A stretch of 64,000 bases of DNA from Mycolicibacterium llatzerense (GCF_000878195.1 NZ_JXST01000031.1:16123-80122), one strand, 5' to 3'; positions 26,723-35,674 are shown, numbered from the stretch's first letter. Notes: generated from the letters alone by a model not told the origin. Made by a program: numbers and translations.

Positions 26723-26944
26723 ATGGGTAGGAACGCCAAGTTCGCCGTTGACATGCGGGTTCGTGTCAACCGCGGCGACGCCAAGGACGTGCGTGGCGTG
26801 ATCGTCGAGGATTACGGCGATCATGCGGGATATTCGGTCGATGTCGGCGAGAACCATATTGTCGACGCGGCACGCCGCTGGGCTGTCCTGCTCGACAGCG
26901 GAACCCTGGTTTTCGCCGACGACGCGCATCTGAAGCCGGAGTAA
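26723..26944 (+). CDS. Small conserved protein, beta-barrel (KOW/SH3-like) appearance
   Basis: A 73-residue protein starting at ATG 26723. It is almost all short beta strands and turns (MRVRVNRG, GVIVEDYGD, YSVDVGENH, WAVLLDSGTLVFAD), suggesting a small SH3-like barrel. No signal peptide or membrane segment. Function unknown. A 9-bp stem with a 12-base loop (26646-26675) lies in the leader. It is convergent with the phosphatase-fold gene, 44 bases away. Confidence 0.65.
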   Translation: MGRNAKFAVDMRVRVNRGDAKDVRGVIVEDYGDHAGYSVDVGENHIVDAARRWAVLLDSGTLVFADDAHLKPE

Positions 26945-26988
26945 TCCGGCGCCTTCCCTCTCGGTTGTCCGAGCCCAAAAGCCGCCGG

Positions 26989-28140
26989 TCAACCACCCGC
27001 GATGAGCAGCGGGACCAGCTGCTCGGCATCCGTCCACGACCCGTGTTGTCCGATCAGGGCTGATTCCAGAGGTTCGACCGTCCGACGCACCAATCCCACG
27101 TTGTCCCGCGCCGCTGCCACGACGTCACCGATCCGGCTCCGCGCCGCGTCGCTGACCCGCGCACCGAACCAACCTTCGGCGATGGCCTGCTCTTTGGTGC
27201 GGACCCAGGCCTTGGCGCCCAACGTTTCTCGCCAGCGTTCGGCGACCGCGTCGGCCGCCCCGTCGGCGACGTAGACGTGCCGGGCCCGGGCTTCTCCGGC
27301 GACGGCGACCACGCCGTCCAGCAGATCCGGACGCGAATCGAGGTCGACGACGTCGGCTTCGTCGAGGTTGACCATGCCGTGGTCGGCCACGACCGCCAGC
27401 AGTCCACCGGCCGGTAGCGCATCGACGATCGATTCGACCAGCCGGTCGACCTGCCGCAACTGCATTCGCCAGGCCGTCGACCCAGCGCCGTACAGATGGC
27501 CGAGCATGTCGAGATCGGCGTGATAGCCGTAGCAGAATCCGCCATCGGCGACGGCTTGCTGCACCCGCGCCGCGAGGTCACCGAGCCGATGCACCCCGAC
27601 GTACTGTCCGCCGCGGAGCACCGCCCGGGTCAATCCCGAATTGGTGAATTCGGCACCTGAGATGACGCTGACGGCCATGCCGGCAGCGGCGGCCTGACCG
27701 AACGTGGTCGGCAGCGGTTGGACGTCCTCGGGCACCAGCACGTCGCGCAGATCGGCGCCGAACGGATGCGGTGTCCAGCGCAGCGCGTTCACCACCCCGT
27801 GGTCGGGAATCCGGAACGAGTAACCCACCATGCCGTGCTCGCCCGAGCGCCGGCCGGTGCCCACCGCCGCCAGGCCCGCGCTGGTGGTCGAGGGGTAACC
27901 GACACGCAGATTCCGGCCGCGAAGTCCGGCGAGCACGGGGGCGTCGTCGGCGTAGGTGTCGAGCAACTGGGCCCCGAGCCCGTCGATGAGCAGGACGCAC
28001 GCGCCCCGAATGTCGTCGGGCAGGTCGATGTGGTGGTGCACGCCTTCGCGTTGGGCGTCAGTCACTCCCATCGCCGCCAACACGGCGGGCACCACGTCGG
28101 CCAGATGCAATACGTCAGGTGACGGGCTCGGCACATCCAT
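26989..28140 (-). CDS. Alkaline-phosphatase-superfamily hydrolase (nucleotide pyrophosphatase/phosphodiesterase type)
   Basis: A 383-residue protein without a signal peptide. Metal-site landmarks are LLIDGLGA (first Asp), the nucleophile Thr region PSTTSAG, the DLDMLGHLYG Asp/His pair, ADHGMV and the C-terminal GQHGSWT His. These match type I phosphodiesterase/nucleotide pyrophosphatases, which cleave phosphodiester or phosphomonoester bonds using two zinc ions. Substrate unknown. Its ATG lies 33 bases downstream of the stop of the small Gly-rich gene, same direction. Confidence 0.85.
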   Translation of the reverse strand: MDVPSPSPDVLHLADVVPAVLAAMGVTDAQREGVHHHIDLPDDIRGACVLLIDGLGAQLLDTYADDAPVLAGLRGRNLRVGYPSTTSAGLAAVGTGRRSGEHGMVGYSFRIPDHGVVNALRWTPHPFGADLRDVLVPEDVQPLPTTFGQAAAAGMAVSVISGAEFTNSGLTRAVLRGGQYVGVHRLGDLAARVQQAVADGGFCYGYHADLDMLGHLYGAGSTAWRMQLRQVDRLVESIVDALPAGGLLAVVADHGMVNLDEADVVDLDSRPDLLDGVVAVAGEARARHVYVADGAADAVAERWRETLGAKAWVRTKEQAIAEGWFGARVSDAARSRIGDVVAAARDNVGLVRRTVEPLESALIGQHGSWTDAEQLVPLLIAGG

Positions 28141-28173
28141 GGCCGCGAGCTTAGGGATTTCGGGTGTGAGGGG

Positions 28174-28470
28174 CTATCCGCCCCAGCCGCGATTGCCGTC
28201 CCAGCCGCCACAGATGCCGTTGATGCAGCCGTGGCCGAATCCGCCGGTGCCCGGGCTCCAGCCGCCGCAGCCCCGCCAGTTGGCTCCGTCGCCGCAGCCG
28301 CCTCCGCCGCCCTGGCCGTCAGGTCCGCCGTAGCCGTTGTCGGCAACCACAGTCCGGTCCGGGCCGAAGCTTCCGGAGAGCGTCATCGCAGCCGCTGGAG
28401 CGGCCACTATCGCTGCTGTGGCGGCCACCGCGGCGACCGCCGATGTCGTGAACTTCCGCCTAATTAGCAT
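28174..28470 (-). CDS. Small secreted Gly/Trp/Cys-rich protein
   Basis: A 98-residue protein. Residues about 1-28 are a signal peptide ending APAAA. The mature part is nearly half glycine with repeated GGW, NGxCGGW and two C-G pairs (GGCGDGANWRGCGG, HGCINGICGG), implying disulfides. The family is not recognised. It is distinct from, but compositionally similar to, the small exported proteins at 40520, 40915 and 57449. The ATG at 28470 is AT-flanked (TTAGCAT on the plus strand). Confidence 0.65.
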   Translation of the reverse strand: MLIRRKFTTSAVAAVAATAAIVAAPAAAMTLSGSFGPDRTVVADNGYGGPDGQGGGGGCGDGANWRGCGGWSPGTGGFGHGCINGICGGWDGNRGWGG

Positions 28471-28676
28471 GTCTACAGAATGCTCCCGAAAGGCTGGATA
28501 TTCCAGCCACTGATGCCCTCTCAGTTGAATTCTGTGAGCAGCCTTACTGGTAGCAACGCCATTTTCGCCGACAAAAAATTTCGATCGGGTACCCCGCGGT
28601 CGGGAGTGTCAGCCAAGGAAAGTCACAGGTTTCCGATCCGGGTCCACGTCGTCACCGCTGTTACCCTTTTCCCGTC

Positions 28677-29897
28677 ATGAGTGTTGTGCCGAGCGGTGAG
28701 ATCAAGGCACTGTCCGGCCTGCGCATCGTCGCCGCAGTGTGGGTGGTGCTGTTCCACTTTCGTCCGCTGCTGCAGCAGGCATCACCGCCCTTGAGCGAGG
28801 CCCTCGCGCCGATTCTCGACTGCGGCGCCCAGGGCGTGGACCTGTTCTTCATCCTCAGCGGTTTCGTCCTGACCTGGAATTACCTCGAGCGCATGGGTCC
28901 GGCCTGGTCGACCCGCGCGACGCTGCATTTCCTCTGGTTGCGCCTGGCCCGGGTCTGGCCCGTCTACCTGGTCACCATGCACCTCGCGGTCGCCTGGATC
29001 ATCTTCACCCTCAACGTCGGTGATTTCCCGTCGCAGGCGGCGGCCACCCTCACCGGCCCCAACTACCTGCGCCAGCTGTTCTTGGTCCAGCTGTGGGTGG
29101 TGCCGTACTTCGACAACTCCAGCTGGGACGGCCCGGCCTGGTCGATCAGCGCGGAATGGCTGGCCTACCTGATGTTCGGGCTGCTCGTCATCGTGCTGTT
29201 CCGGGTCGCCCGGGCCAGCCGGGCGCGCGCCCTGCTGTGGCTGGCGTTCGCCGCGACGCTGCCGCCGATACTCTTCCTGGCCGCGACAGGCGAGTTCTAC
29301 ACGCCCTGGAGCTGGCTGCCGCGCATCGTCCTGCAGTTCACGGCAGGTGCCCTGGCGTGCGCCGCCGTGCGCAAGCTGAACTTGACCGATCGCGGCCGGA
29401 CCGTCGCAGGCGTGCTGTCGGTGGTGCTGCTGGCTGTGATCGTGGGCCTCGTGTACTGGTTCGACGCCCATCCGATCCCGACGATCCGGGACGACTTCGG
29501 CCTCGTCGACATCTTCTTCCTGCCGCTGGTGGTGGTCTTGTCGGTCGGCACCGGGACCCTGCCCGCGCTGCTGTCGACCCGGGTCATGGTCTACGGCGGC
29601 AAGGTGTCGTTCAGCCTGTACATGGTCCACGAGCTGGTGCACCAGAGCTGGAACTGGGCCGCTGCCCAGTACCGCATCGACATGACCGCGAGCTGGGGGA
29701 CCAAGTTCATCGTGCTGGCGCTGCTGGCCGGCTCCTTCGCCGGCGCGGTGGTGCTGTTCCACTACGTCGAAGAACCGGCACGGCACTGGATGCGCCGCAT
29801 GGTCGGCCCGGCGGACGGATCGAAAGCTGTTGCAGGACAACGTAAACTACAGGCGATATCTGACGACGACGTCGAGCGCGCCGAACGGGCAGGCTGA
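28677..29897 (+). CDS. Acyltransferase-3 family integral membrane protein
   Basis: A 406-residue protein with about ten transmembrane helices. Acyltransferase-3 signatures are ALSGLRIVAAVWVVLFHF with the catalytic His, GVDLFFILSGFVLTW, the Arg in FLWLRLARVWPVYL, and the SAEWLAYL segment. Such enzymes O-acetylate or O-acylate cell-surface polysaccharides or lipids. The following gene encodes an exported SGNH hydrolase, a common partner domain of this family, so the two may act together. A second family member lies at 50974. Confidence 0.9.
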   Translation: MSVVPSGEIKALSGLRIVAAVWVVLFHFRPLLQQASPPLSEALAPILDCGAQGVDLFFILSGFVLTWNYLERMGPAWSTRATLHFLWLRLARVWPVYLVTMHLAVAWIIFTLNVGDFPSQAAATLTGPNYLRQLFLVQLWVVPYFDNSSWDGPAWSISAEWLAYLMFGLLVIVLFRVARASRARALLWLAFAATLPPILFLAATGEFYTPWSWLPRIVLQFTAGALACAAVRKLNLTDRGRTVAGVLSVVLLAVIVGLVYWFDAHPIPTIRDDFGLVDIFFLPLVVVLSVGTGTLPALLSTRVMVYGGKVSFSLYMVHELVHQSWNWAAAQYRIDMTASWGTKFIVLALLAGSFAGAVVLFHYVEEPARHWMRRMVGPADGSKAVAGQRKLQAISDDDVERAERAG

Positions 29898-29937
29898 CCG
29901 GAAAACGTCGCAGGACCGACTGGATCATGGGAGAGCA

Positions 29938-30627
29938 GTGCGTCATCTGACCGCTTTGTTGCTGGCAGCTGTGCTGTGCGTGGTGTCCGTGGTGAGCGCA
30001 CCCGGGTCGGCGCACGCATACTCGAGCGTGCGTCCCGGGACGCCACCCGACCGCGTCGCGGTGATCAGTGATTCGTACACCAATGGCACCAATTTCGGGG
30101 GCCAGGGTCCGCGGAGCTGGCCGGCGCAAGCGGACCGGAACCTGGATGCGTGGGGGGTGCCGATCATCGCCGACGTCGCGGCCGAAGGCCGGGCCGGGTA
30201 CGTGGTGCGCGGCGACCACGGCAGCATCTTCCGGGATCTGACGGCGCGTGCGGTGCGGCCGGACGACGCCCTCGTGGTGTTCTTCGGCTCCCGCAACGAC
30301 CAGGGAGCCGACCTCATGCAGCTGTCGGGGATGGCACACGACGCGTTCATGCAGGCGCGGGCGACGGCGCCCGGTGCCAAGCTGCTGGTGATCGGGCCGC
30401 CGTGGCCCACGGCCGACGTGCCGCCCGCGGTGCTGCAGATTCGAGACGTGCTGGGAATGCAGGCCGGGGTGGCCGGCGCCACGTTCATCGACCCGATCGC
30501 CGAGCGCTGGTTCGTCGACCGTCCCGATCTGATCGCGCCCGACGGCGTCCACCCGACCGACGCCGGACACGATTACCTGGCGGGCCTCATCGCACCGCGG
30601 ATCCGAGCCGAACTGCCTATTCGTTGA
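29938..30627 (+). CDS. Exported SGNH/GDSL hydrolase
   Basis: A 229-residue protein from GTG 29938 with a GGGAGAG ribosome site. A signal peptide (about 1-27, ending SAHA) precedes the SGNH fold: Ser46 in VISDSYTNG, Asn in FFGSRNDQ and the DGVHPTDAGH Asp-His pair. It probably deacylates lipid or acetylated glycans at the cell surface. It lies 40 bases after the acyltransferase-3 gene; in many bacteria the two activities are fused in one protein. Its 3' end overlaps the next convergent gene by 11 bases. Confidence 0.88.
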   Translation: MRHLTALLLAAVLCVVSVVSAPGSAHAYSSVRPGTPPDRVAVISDSYTNGTNFGGQGPRSWPAQADRNLDAWGVPIIADVAAEGRAGYVVRGDHGSIFRDLTARAVRPDDALVVFFGSRNDQGADLMQLSGMAHDAFMQARATAPGAKLLVIGPPWPTADVPPAVLQIRDVLGMQAGVAGATFIDPIAERWFVDRPDLIAPDGVHPTDAGHDYLAGLIAPRIRAELPIR

Positions 30628-31696
30628 TCGGCAGGTCGTCCCGCACGTCGTAGCGGACGTCGTTGCCGCCGTCCTCGCGGGCATGTTCCATGGCTCCCGC
30701 CGCGGCGGCCAGCAACGCGTCGATGACGATCTCGGGCGGGTGAACCGTCAGCGGGGCCAATGGCGTGACCACCACGCCGATGCTCGCGGTCACCCGTGAT
30801 GGCGTGGACTTCATGGCGCCCTGGACGCGGTCGATCAGTGGCGACGCATCGGGGGTGGTGAAGGTGTCCGCGATGATGAAGTCGCTGTCGGAGATGTGCG
30901 CGGCGATCGCATTGCGGCGCACCGTCTCCCGCAGCGCCTGGCTGACGTCGATGCGGGCCCGGTTGGCGCGCCGGGGTCCGGACATCGACGACAGCAGCGG
31001 GAAGCTGTCGATGCTGACGACGGCCAGCACCATGTGACGGTCGTCCTGCCGGTTGCGGGCCGCGAGCAGATTGGCGGCGCGCGAGTACAAGCCGTCGGTG
31101 TTGAGCAGACCGGTCAGCGGTTCGATCTCGCTGTGGTGGATGTCCGTTGAGCTGAGCCCGATCGCCACTCTGCAGGTGAAGAACACGAAGACATTGAGCA
31201 GCGCGATGATCAAGACGGCGCAGACCGCCAGTGCGGGATCATCCGATGCGATCTGCACCGCCAGGTAGCCCGCGGTGAGTCCGCCGAGCGTCCACGGACC
31301 GGCCAGGACGCTCGGGCGGTGCAGGAAGGCCACATATCCACTGGAAAAGATGAATGCGGTGGTCGCGAGGAGTCCGAGCATCGGATCCGACATGATCAGG
31401 CAGGCCGCGCTCATCGGAATGGCGCCGAGGGACACCGACACCGCCGAGAACCGCTGGGACGGCCAGGCATGCCGCAGCCAGACGGCGCCGACGCCGATCG
31501 CGAAGACCCCGATCACAATGGCGATCGCCTGGCGCACCGGGCCGTGCGGCCCGGCCGGACTGAGCATCAACAGCACGGGAACCACACCGAGCAGCGCGTT
31601 GAGCGCGGCGATCACCCGGCAGGTTCGGGTCTGCAGGCCGCGGGCGGCGAGCAGGGAGGTGAGCCAGTAGTAGTGATTCTGTCCGGCAGCGGTCAT
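30617..31696 (-). CDS. Membrane protein with degenerate GGDEF domain
   Basis: A 359-residue protein: six transmembrane helices (about 30-195) then a cytoplasmic domain starting EPLTGLLNTDGLYSRAANLL, the normal start of a GGDEF (diguanylate cyclase) domain. The GG[D/E]EF active loop is replaced by ISDSDF, and the later KxxGRN-like region is also unlike active enzymes. It is therefore probably not a cyclase but a c-di-GMP or nucleotide sensor, or a structural relic. The ATG at 31696 is 351 bases from furA, divergent. Confidence 0.82.
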   Translation of the reverse strand: MTAAGQNHYYWLTSLLAARGLQTRTCRVIAALNALLGVVPVLLMLSPAGPHGPVRQAIAIVIGVFAIGVGAVWLRHAWPSQRFSAVSVSLGAIPMSAACLIMSDPMLGLLATTAFIFSSGYVAFLHRPSVLAGPWTLGGLTAGYLAVQIASDDPALAVCAVLIIALLNVFVFFTCRVAIGLSSTDIHHSEIEPLTGLLNTDGLYSRAANLLAARNRQDDRHMVLAVVSIDSFPLLSSMSGPRRANRARIDVSQALRETVRRNAIAAHISDSDFIIADTFTTPDASPLIDRVQGAMKSTPSRVTASIGVVVTPLAPLTVHPPEIVIDALLAAAAGAMEHAREDGGNDVRYDVRDDLPINE

Positions 31697-32011
31697 GCGG
31701 GTACCCGGCGGTCTCCCGCTGCAGCCGACCGGCGAACCGGGAGGCGTGTCACGCTCCGTTGCATATGCAGCAGATTAACAACCGCGTGACGTGGTATCGG
31801 CGGTCGTCGGCAAACTCTGCGCAGACGCTCAGCCTGAGGCTCGGCAGCCGTCGGCGAATTGGCGCGCCGGTTTCGCCGGTTCGGGTGATTCTCCTGCGGG
31901 CGCGCAGCACGTCGCCTAAAGTGTCTGCGGAACAACGGTTTTGACCTCTGCGAATGACGGTCGCCGTTTGGCGCCCGCCCGATGCGCCGTGACGCAAATC
32001 ACTCACAAGTC
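31697..32011. other. Long divergent intergenic region upstream of furA
   Basis: No credible gene. It contains the upstream promoter region for the GGDEF-like gene (left) and an AT-richer stretch close to furA. A GC-rich near-inverted repeat (31861-31904, GCGCGCC ... GGGCGCGC) could form a loose stem. I recognise no RNA family. Confidence 0.4.
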
Positions 32012-32040
32012 TTGACTCAGTCCAAAAAAGCGCGTAGAAG
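32012..32040 (+). promoter_or_regulatory. furA promoter with overlapping FurA box, leaderless
   Basis: TTGACT (32012-32017), 17-base spacer, TAGAAG (32035-32040), then 7 bases to the GTG at 32048. The AT-rich CTTGACTCAGTCCAAAAAAG over the -35 resembles the FurA-binding sequence described for mycobacterial furA-katG, so autorepression is expected. Confidence 0.75.
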
Positions 32041-32047
32041 TGAACAC

Positions 32048-32497
32048 GTGACGACCGACTACACGGAGCAGCTGCGTTCCGCAGATCTCCGTGTGACACG
32101 GCCCCGCCTCGCAGTACTGGAGGTGGTGTCCGGCCGGCCGCACGCCGATACGGAAAGCGTCTTCGACGCGGTCCGCGCGATCCTGCCTGACGTATCCCGC
32201 CAAGCGGTCTACGACGTGTTGGCTGCCCTCACCACCGCCGGGCTGATCCGCCGCATTCAGCCCTCAGGTTCAGTGGCTCGATACGAAACCAGGGTGGGGG
32301 ACAACCACCACCACGTCGTGTGTCGTTCCTGCGGCGCCATCGCCGACATCGACTGTGCCACCGGGGAAGCGCCCTGCCTGACCCCGTCAGACAGTCTCGG
32401 TGTGCTCGACGGTTTCGTCGTCGACGAGGCCGAAGTCATTTATTGGGGCGTGTGTCCCGACTGCGCGGCGGCAACAACTTCACGATCACATCCGTGA
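32048..32497 (+). CDS. furA: Ferric uptake regulator FurA
   Basis: A 149-residue Fur-family repressor from GTG. The winged helix contains RVTRPRLAVLEVV and PDVSRQAVYDVLAALTTAGLI; metal-site residues include VGDNHHHVVCRSCG and VCPDCAA. It matches mycobacterial FurA, the redox/iron-responsive repressor of its own operon and katG. The promoter places the transcription start at the GTG, so the mRNA is leaderless. It is followed after 37 bases by katG, the classical co-transcribed partner. Confidence 0.96.
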   Translation: MTTDYTEQLRSADLRVTRPRLAVLEVVSGRPHADTESVFDAVRAILPDVSRQAVYDVLAALTTAGLIRRIQPSGSVARYETRVGDNHHHVVCRSCGAIADIDCATGEAPCLTPSDSLGVLDGFVVDEAEVIYWGVCPDCAAATTSRSHP

Positions 32498-32534
32498 TCG
32501 CAGCCCAATTTCACCACCCGCGAAAGGAAGTGCA

Positions 32535-34727
32535 GTGCCTGAGGAAACTCACCCTCCGATCGGAGAAGCACAGACCGAGCCCGCCGAAGGCGGTTGCCCG
32601 ATGCGCATCAAGCCGCCCGTCGAGGGAGGCAGCAACCGCGACTGGTGGCCCAACGCCGTCAACCTGAAGATCTTGCAGAAGAACCCGCCGGCGATCGACC
32701 CGACGGACGAGGGATACGACTACCGCGAGGCCGTCAAGACCCTCGACTTCGAGGCCTTCGAGCGTGATTTCGACGCTTTGCTGACCGATTCACAGGACTG
32801 GTGGCCCGCCGACTTCGGCCACTACGGTCCGCTGTTCGTCCGGATGTCGTGGCACGCCGCCGGCACCTACCGCGTCGAGGACGGTCGCGGTGGTGGCGGT
32901 CGCGGCATGCAGCGCTTTGCCCCGCTGAACAGCTGGCCCGACAACGTCAGCCTCGACAAGGCCCGTCGTCTGCTGTGGCCGCTGAAGAAGAAGTACGGCA
33001 AGAAGATCTCCTGGTCGGACCTGATCGTCTACGCGGGCAACCGCGCCATGGAGCACATGGGCTTCAAGACCGCCGGATTCGCCTTCGGTCGCCCGGACTT
33101 CTGGGAGCCCGAGGAGGACATCTACTGGGGTTCGGAGCACGAGTGGCTCGGTTCTCAGGACCGCTACGCCGGCACCGACCGCACCAAGCTGGAGAACCCG
33201 CTGGCCGCCAGCCACATGGGTCTGATCTACGTCAATCCCGAAGGCCCCGAAGGCAATCCGGATTACCTGGCCGCTGCCATCGACATCCGCGAGACCTTCG
33301 GCCGCATGGCGATGAACGACGTCGAGACCGCCGCCCTGATCGTCGGTGGCCACACCTTCGGTAAGACCCACGGCGCCACCGACATCGAGAACGGCCCCGA
33401 GCCCGAGGCCGCCTCGCTGGAGCAGATGGGCCTGGGTTGGGCCAACCCAGGCGTCGGCAACGAGACCGTCAGCAGCGGCATCGAGGTCACCTGGACCCAT
33501 ACCCCGACCAAGTGGGACAACTCGTTCCTGGAGATCCTCTACGGCAACGAGTGGGAGCTGACCAAGAGCCCCGCCGGCGCCAACCAGTGGAAGCCCAAGG
33601 ATGGCGGCTGGGCCAACTCGGTGCCGATGGCGCAGGGGGCCGGCAAGACCCACCCGTCGATGCTCACCACCGACCTGTCGATGCGGTTCGACCCGATCTA
33701 CGGCGAGATCACGCGCCGCTGGCTGGATCACCCGGAGGAGCTGGCCGAGGAATACGCCAAGGCGTGGTTCAAGCTGCTGCATCGCGATATGGGTCCGGTG
33801 GTGCGCTACCTCGGCCCGCTGGTACCGAAGCAGACGTGGCTGTGGCAGGACGTCGTCCCGGCCGGTAAGTCGCTGTCCGAAGCTGACGTCGCCACCCTCA
33901 AGACCGCCATTGCCGAGTCCGGCCTGTCGGTACAGCAGCTGGTCAACACCGCGTGGAAGGCAGCGGCCTCGTTCCGCTCCAGCGACATGCGTGGTGGTGC
34001 CAACGGCGGCCGCATCCGGCTGCAGCCGCAGCTCGGCTGGGAGGTCAACGAGCCCGACGAGCTGGCACCGGTGATCCGCAAGCTCGAGGAGATCCAGCAG
34101 GCGTCGTCGACCGGTGTGTCGTTCGCCGACCTGGTGGTTCTCGGCGGCGTCGTCGGCGTCGAAAAGGCCATCAAGGCAGCCGGTTTCGACGTCGCGGTGC
34201 CGTTCACCTCGGGTCGTGGCGATGCCAGCCAGGACCAGACCGACGTCGAGTCGTTCGCCTACCTGGAGCCCAAGGGCGACGGTTTCCGGAACTTCGTCGG
34301 CAAGGGCGACACCCTGCCGTCCGAGTACCGGCTGATCGACCGCGCCAACCTGCTGGGCCTGTCGGGTCCCGAGCTGGCCGTGCTGATCGGTGGCCTGCGC
34401 GTGCTGGGCGCCAACCACGGCGGTTCGGACCTCGGCGTGTTGACGCAGAACGTGGGTCACCTGACCAACGACTACTTCGTCAACCTGACCGACATGTCCA
34501 CCAAGTGGGCGCCGTCGCCGGCCGATGACGGCACCTACGTCGGCACCGACCGGACCAGCGGCGCGCCGAAGTGGACCGCCAGCCGGGTCGACCTGCTGTT
34601 CGGCTCGAACTCGCAGCTGCGGGCGCTGGCCGAGGTCTACGCCGAGGACGACGCCAAGGAGAAGTTCGTCAAGGACTTCGTCGCGGCCTGGGCGAAGGTG
34701 ATGGACGCCGACCGGTTCGACATCTGA
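32535..34727 (+). CDS. katG: Catalase-peroxidase KatG
   Basis: A 730-residue bifunctional heme catalase-peroxidase from GTG 32535 with a GAAAGGAAG ribosome site. Distal Arg103, Trp106 and His107 (VRMSWHAAGTYR), Tyr232 and Met258 that form the Trp-Tyr-Met adduct, and proximal His273 (GGHTFGKTHG) are all present. Ser314 corresponds to the Ser315 known for isoniazid activation in M. tuberculosis (VSSGIEV), so the wild-type residue is kept. The second, inactive domain is complete. Regulated by FurA; transcription should stop at the hairpin 34747-34782. Confidence 0.98.
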   Translation: MPEETHPPIGEAQTEPAEGGCPMRIKPPVEGGSNRDWWPNAVNLKILQKNPPAIDPTDEGYDYREAVKTLDFEAFERDFDALLTDSQDWWPADFGHYGPLFVRMSWHAAGTYRVEDGRGGGGRGMQRFAPLNSWPDNVSLDKARRLLWPLKKKYGKKISWSDLIVYAGNRAMEHMGFKTAGFAFGRPDFWEPEEDIYWGSEHEWLGSQDRYAGTDRTKLENPLAASHMGLIYVNPEGPEGNPDYLAAAIDIRETFGRMAMNDVETAALIVGGHTFGKTHGATDIENGPEPEAASLEQMGLGWANPGVGNETVSSGIEVTWTHTPTKWDNSFLEILYGNEWELTKSPAGANQWKPKDGGWANSVPMAQGAGKTHPSMLTTDLSMRFDPIYGEITRRWLDHPEELAEEYAKAWFKLLHRDMGPVVRYLGPLVPKQTWLWQDVVPAGKSLSEADVATLKTAIAESGLSVQQLVNTAWKAAASFRSSDMRGGANGGRIRLQPQLGWEVNEPDELAPVIRKLEEIQQASSTGVSFADLVVLGGVVGVEKAIKAAGFDVAVPFTSGRGDASQDQTDVESFAYLEPKGDGFRNFVGKGDTLPSEYRLIDRANLLGLSGPELAVLIGGLRVLGANHGGSDLGVLTQNVGHLTNDYFVNLTDMSTKWAPSPADDGTYVGTDRTSGAPKWTASRVDLLFGSNSQLRALAEVYAEDDAKEKFVKDFVAAWAKVMDADRFDI

Positions 34728-34746
34728 CCGGCGTAGCAACCTGACT

Positions 34747-34782
34747 CAGTACCCCGTGAGCCTTCGCGCTCGCGGGGTACTG
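34747..34782 (+). terminator. Hairpin terminator after katG
   Basis: A 15-bp stem with one G-U pair: CAGTACCCCGTGAGC pairs with GCTCGCGGGGTACTG around a CTTCGC loop. The downstream sequence has a short TTTT (34786-34789). It ends 7 bases before the LysR GTG, separating the furA-katG unit from the next gene. Confidence 0.75.
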
Positions 34783-34789
34783 TGCTTTT

Positions 34790-35674
34790 GTGCTCCTCGA
34801 CGAACTGCGCTGGTTCGTCGTCCTGGCTGAGACCGAGCACGTCACCGACGCCGCCGCAGAATTGGGCGTCACCCAACCGACGTTGTCACGGGCCCTGGCC
34901 CGGCTGGAAAGTCAGGTCGGCACACCGCTTTTCGATCGCACGGGCCGACGGCTCCGGCTGAACGAGTACGGGCAGATCATGCTCGAACACGCGCGCCGCG
35001 GCATCGCCGAAATGGATGCGGCACGCAGCCGGATCGCCGCATTACTGGACCCGGACAGCGGCCTGGTGCGGTTGGCCTTTCTGCATTCGACCGCGAATTG
35101 GTTTGTGCCGGAAGTGCTTCGGCAGTTCCGGGCGCTGGCTCCCGCGGTGCGCTTCGAGCTGTTCCAGGGCGCGGCGCACGACATCGCGGAGCGGCTGCGT
35201 ACGGGGCAGGCCGACGTGGCGATCACTTCGCCGCGGCCGGTGCAGGTGCCGTGCAGCTGGCGGGTGCTGTATGTCGAACGGTTGTGCCTGGCGGTGCCCG
35301 CCGAACACCGGTTGGTGGGGCGCGCCCGGGTGCGCTTGAGCGAGGTGGCCGACGAGACCTTCATCGCGCTCGGGGCGGATTTCGGGCTGCGCCAGCTGAC
35401 CGATCAGGTGTGGGCCGAGAGCGGCATCACGCCCGAGATCGCGTTCGAGGCCATGGAGATACCGACGATGGAGGGATTGGTCGCGGCGGGGTTCGGAGTG
35501 GCGGTCGTACCGGTGCCGCGGCCCGGCCGCGGCGATCCCTCGGTGATCTACGTCCCATTGTCCGATACCCGGGTCAAGCGCGAGATAGGCATGGCGTGGG
35601 TCAAGGGTCGCGAATTGTCGCCCGCCGCAGCACGATTCGCGGAGTTCGTGAGTACCACGGCTGATCATGCGTAG
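34790..35674 (+). CDS. LysR-family transcriptional regulator
   Basis: A 294-residue LysR regulator from GTG. The N-terminal winged helix (VTDAAAELGVTQPTLSRALA) and the periplasmic-binding-like effector domain are complete. It lies 65 bases before an MFS transporter gene on the same strand, the reverse of the usual divergent arrangement, and probably controls it. The start is only 7 bases after the katG terminator, so a short or absent leader is expected. Effector unknown. Confidence 0.9.
   Translation: MLLDELRWFVVLAETEHVTDAAAELGVTQPTLSRALARLESQVGTPLFDRTGRRLRLNEYGQIMLEHARRGIAEMDAARSRIAALLDPDSGLVRLAFLHSTANWFVPEVLRQFRALAPAVRFELFQGAAHDIAERLRTGQADVAITSPRPVQVPCSWRVLYVERLCLAVPAEHRLVGRARVRLSEVADETFIALGADFGLRQLTDQVWAESGITPEIAFEAMEIPTMEGLVAAGFGVAVVPVPRPGRGDPSVIYVPLSDTRVKREIGMAWVKGRELSPAAARFAEFVSTTADHA

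Noticed and set aside
32790..34739. A 649-codon minus-strand frame across katG
   Set aside because: High-GC antisense shadow of a certain gene; low-complexity composition and no motifs.
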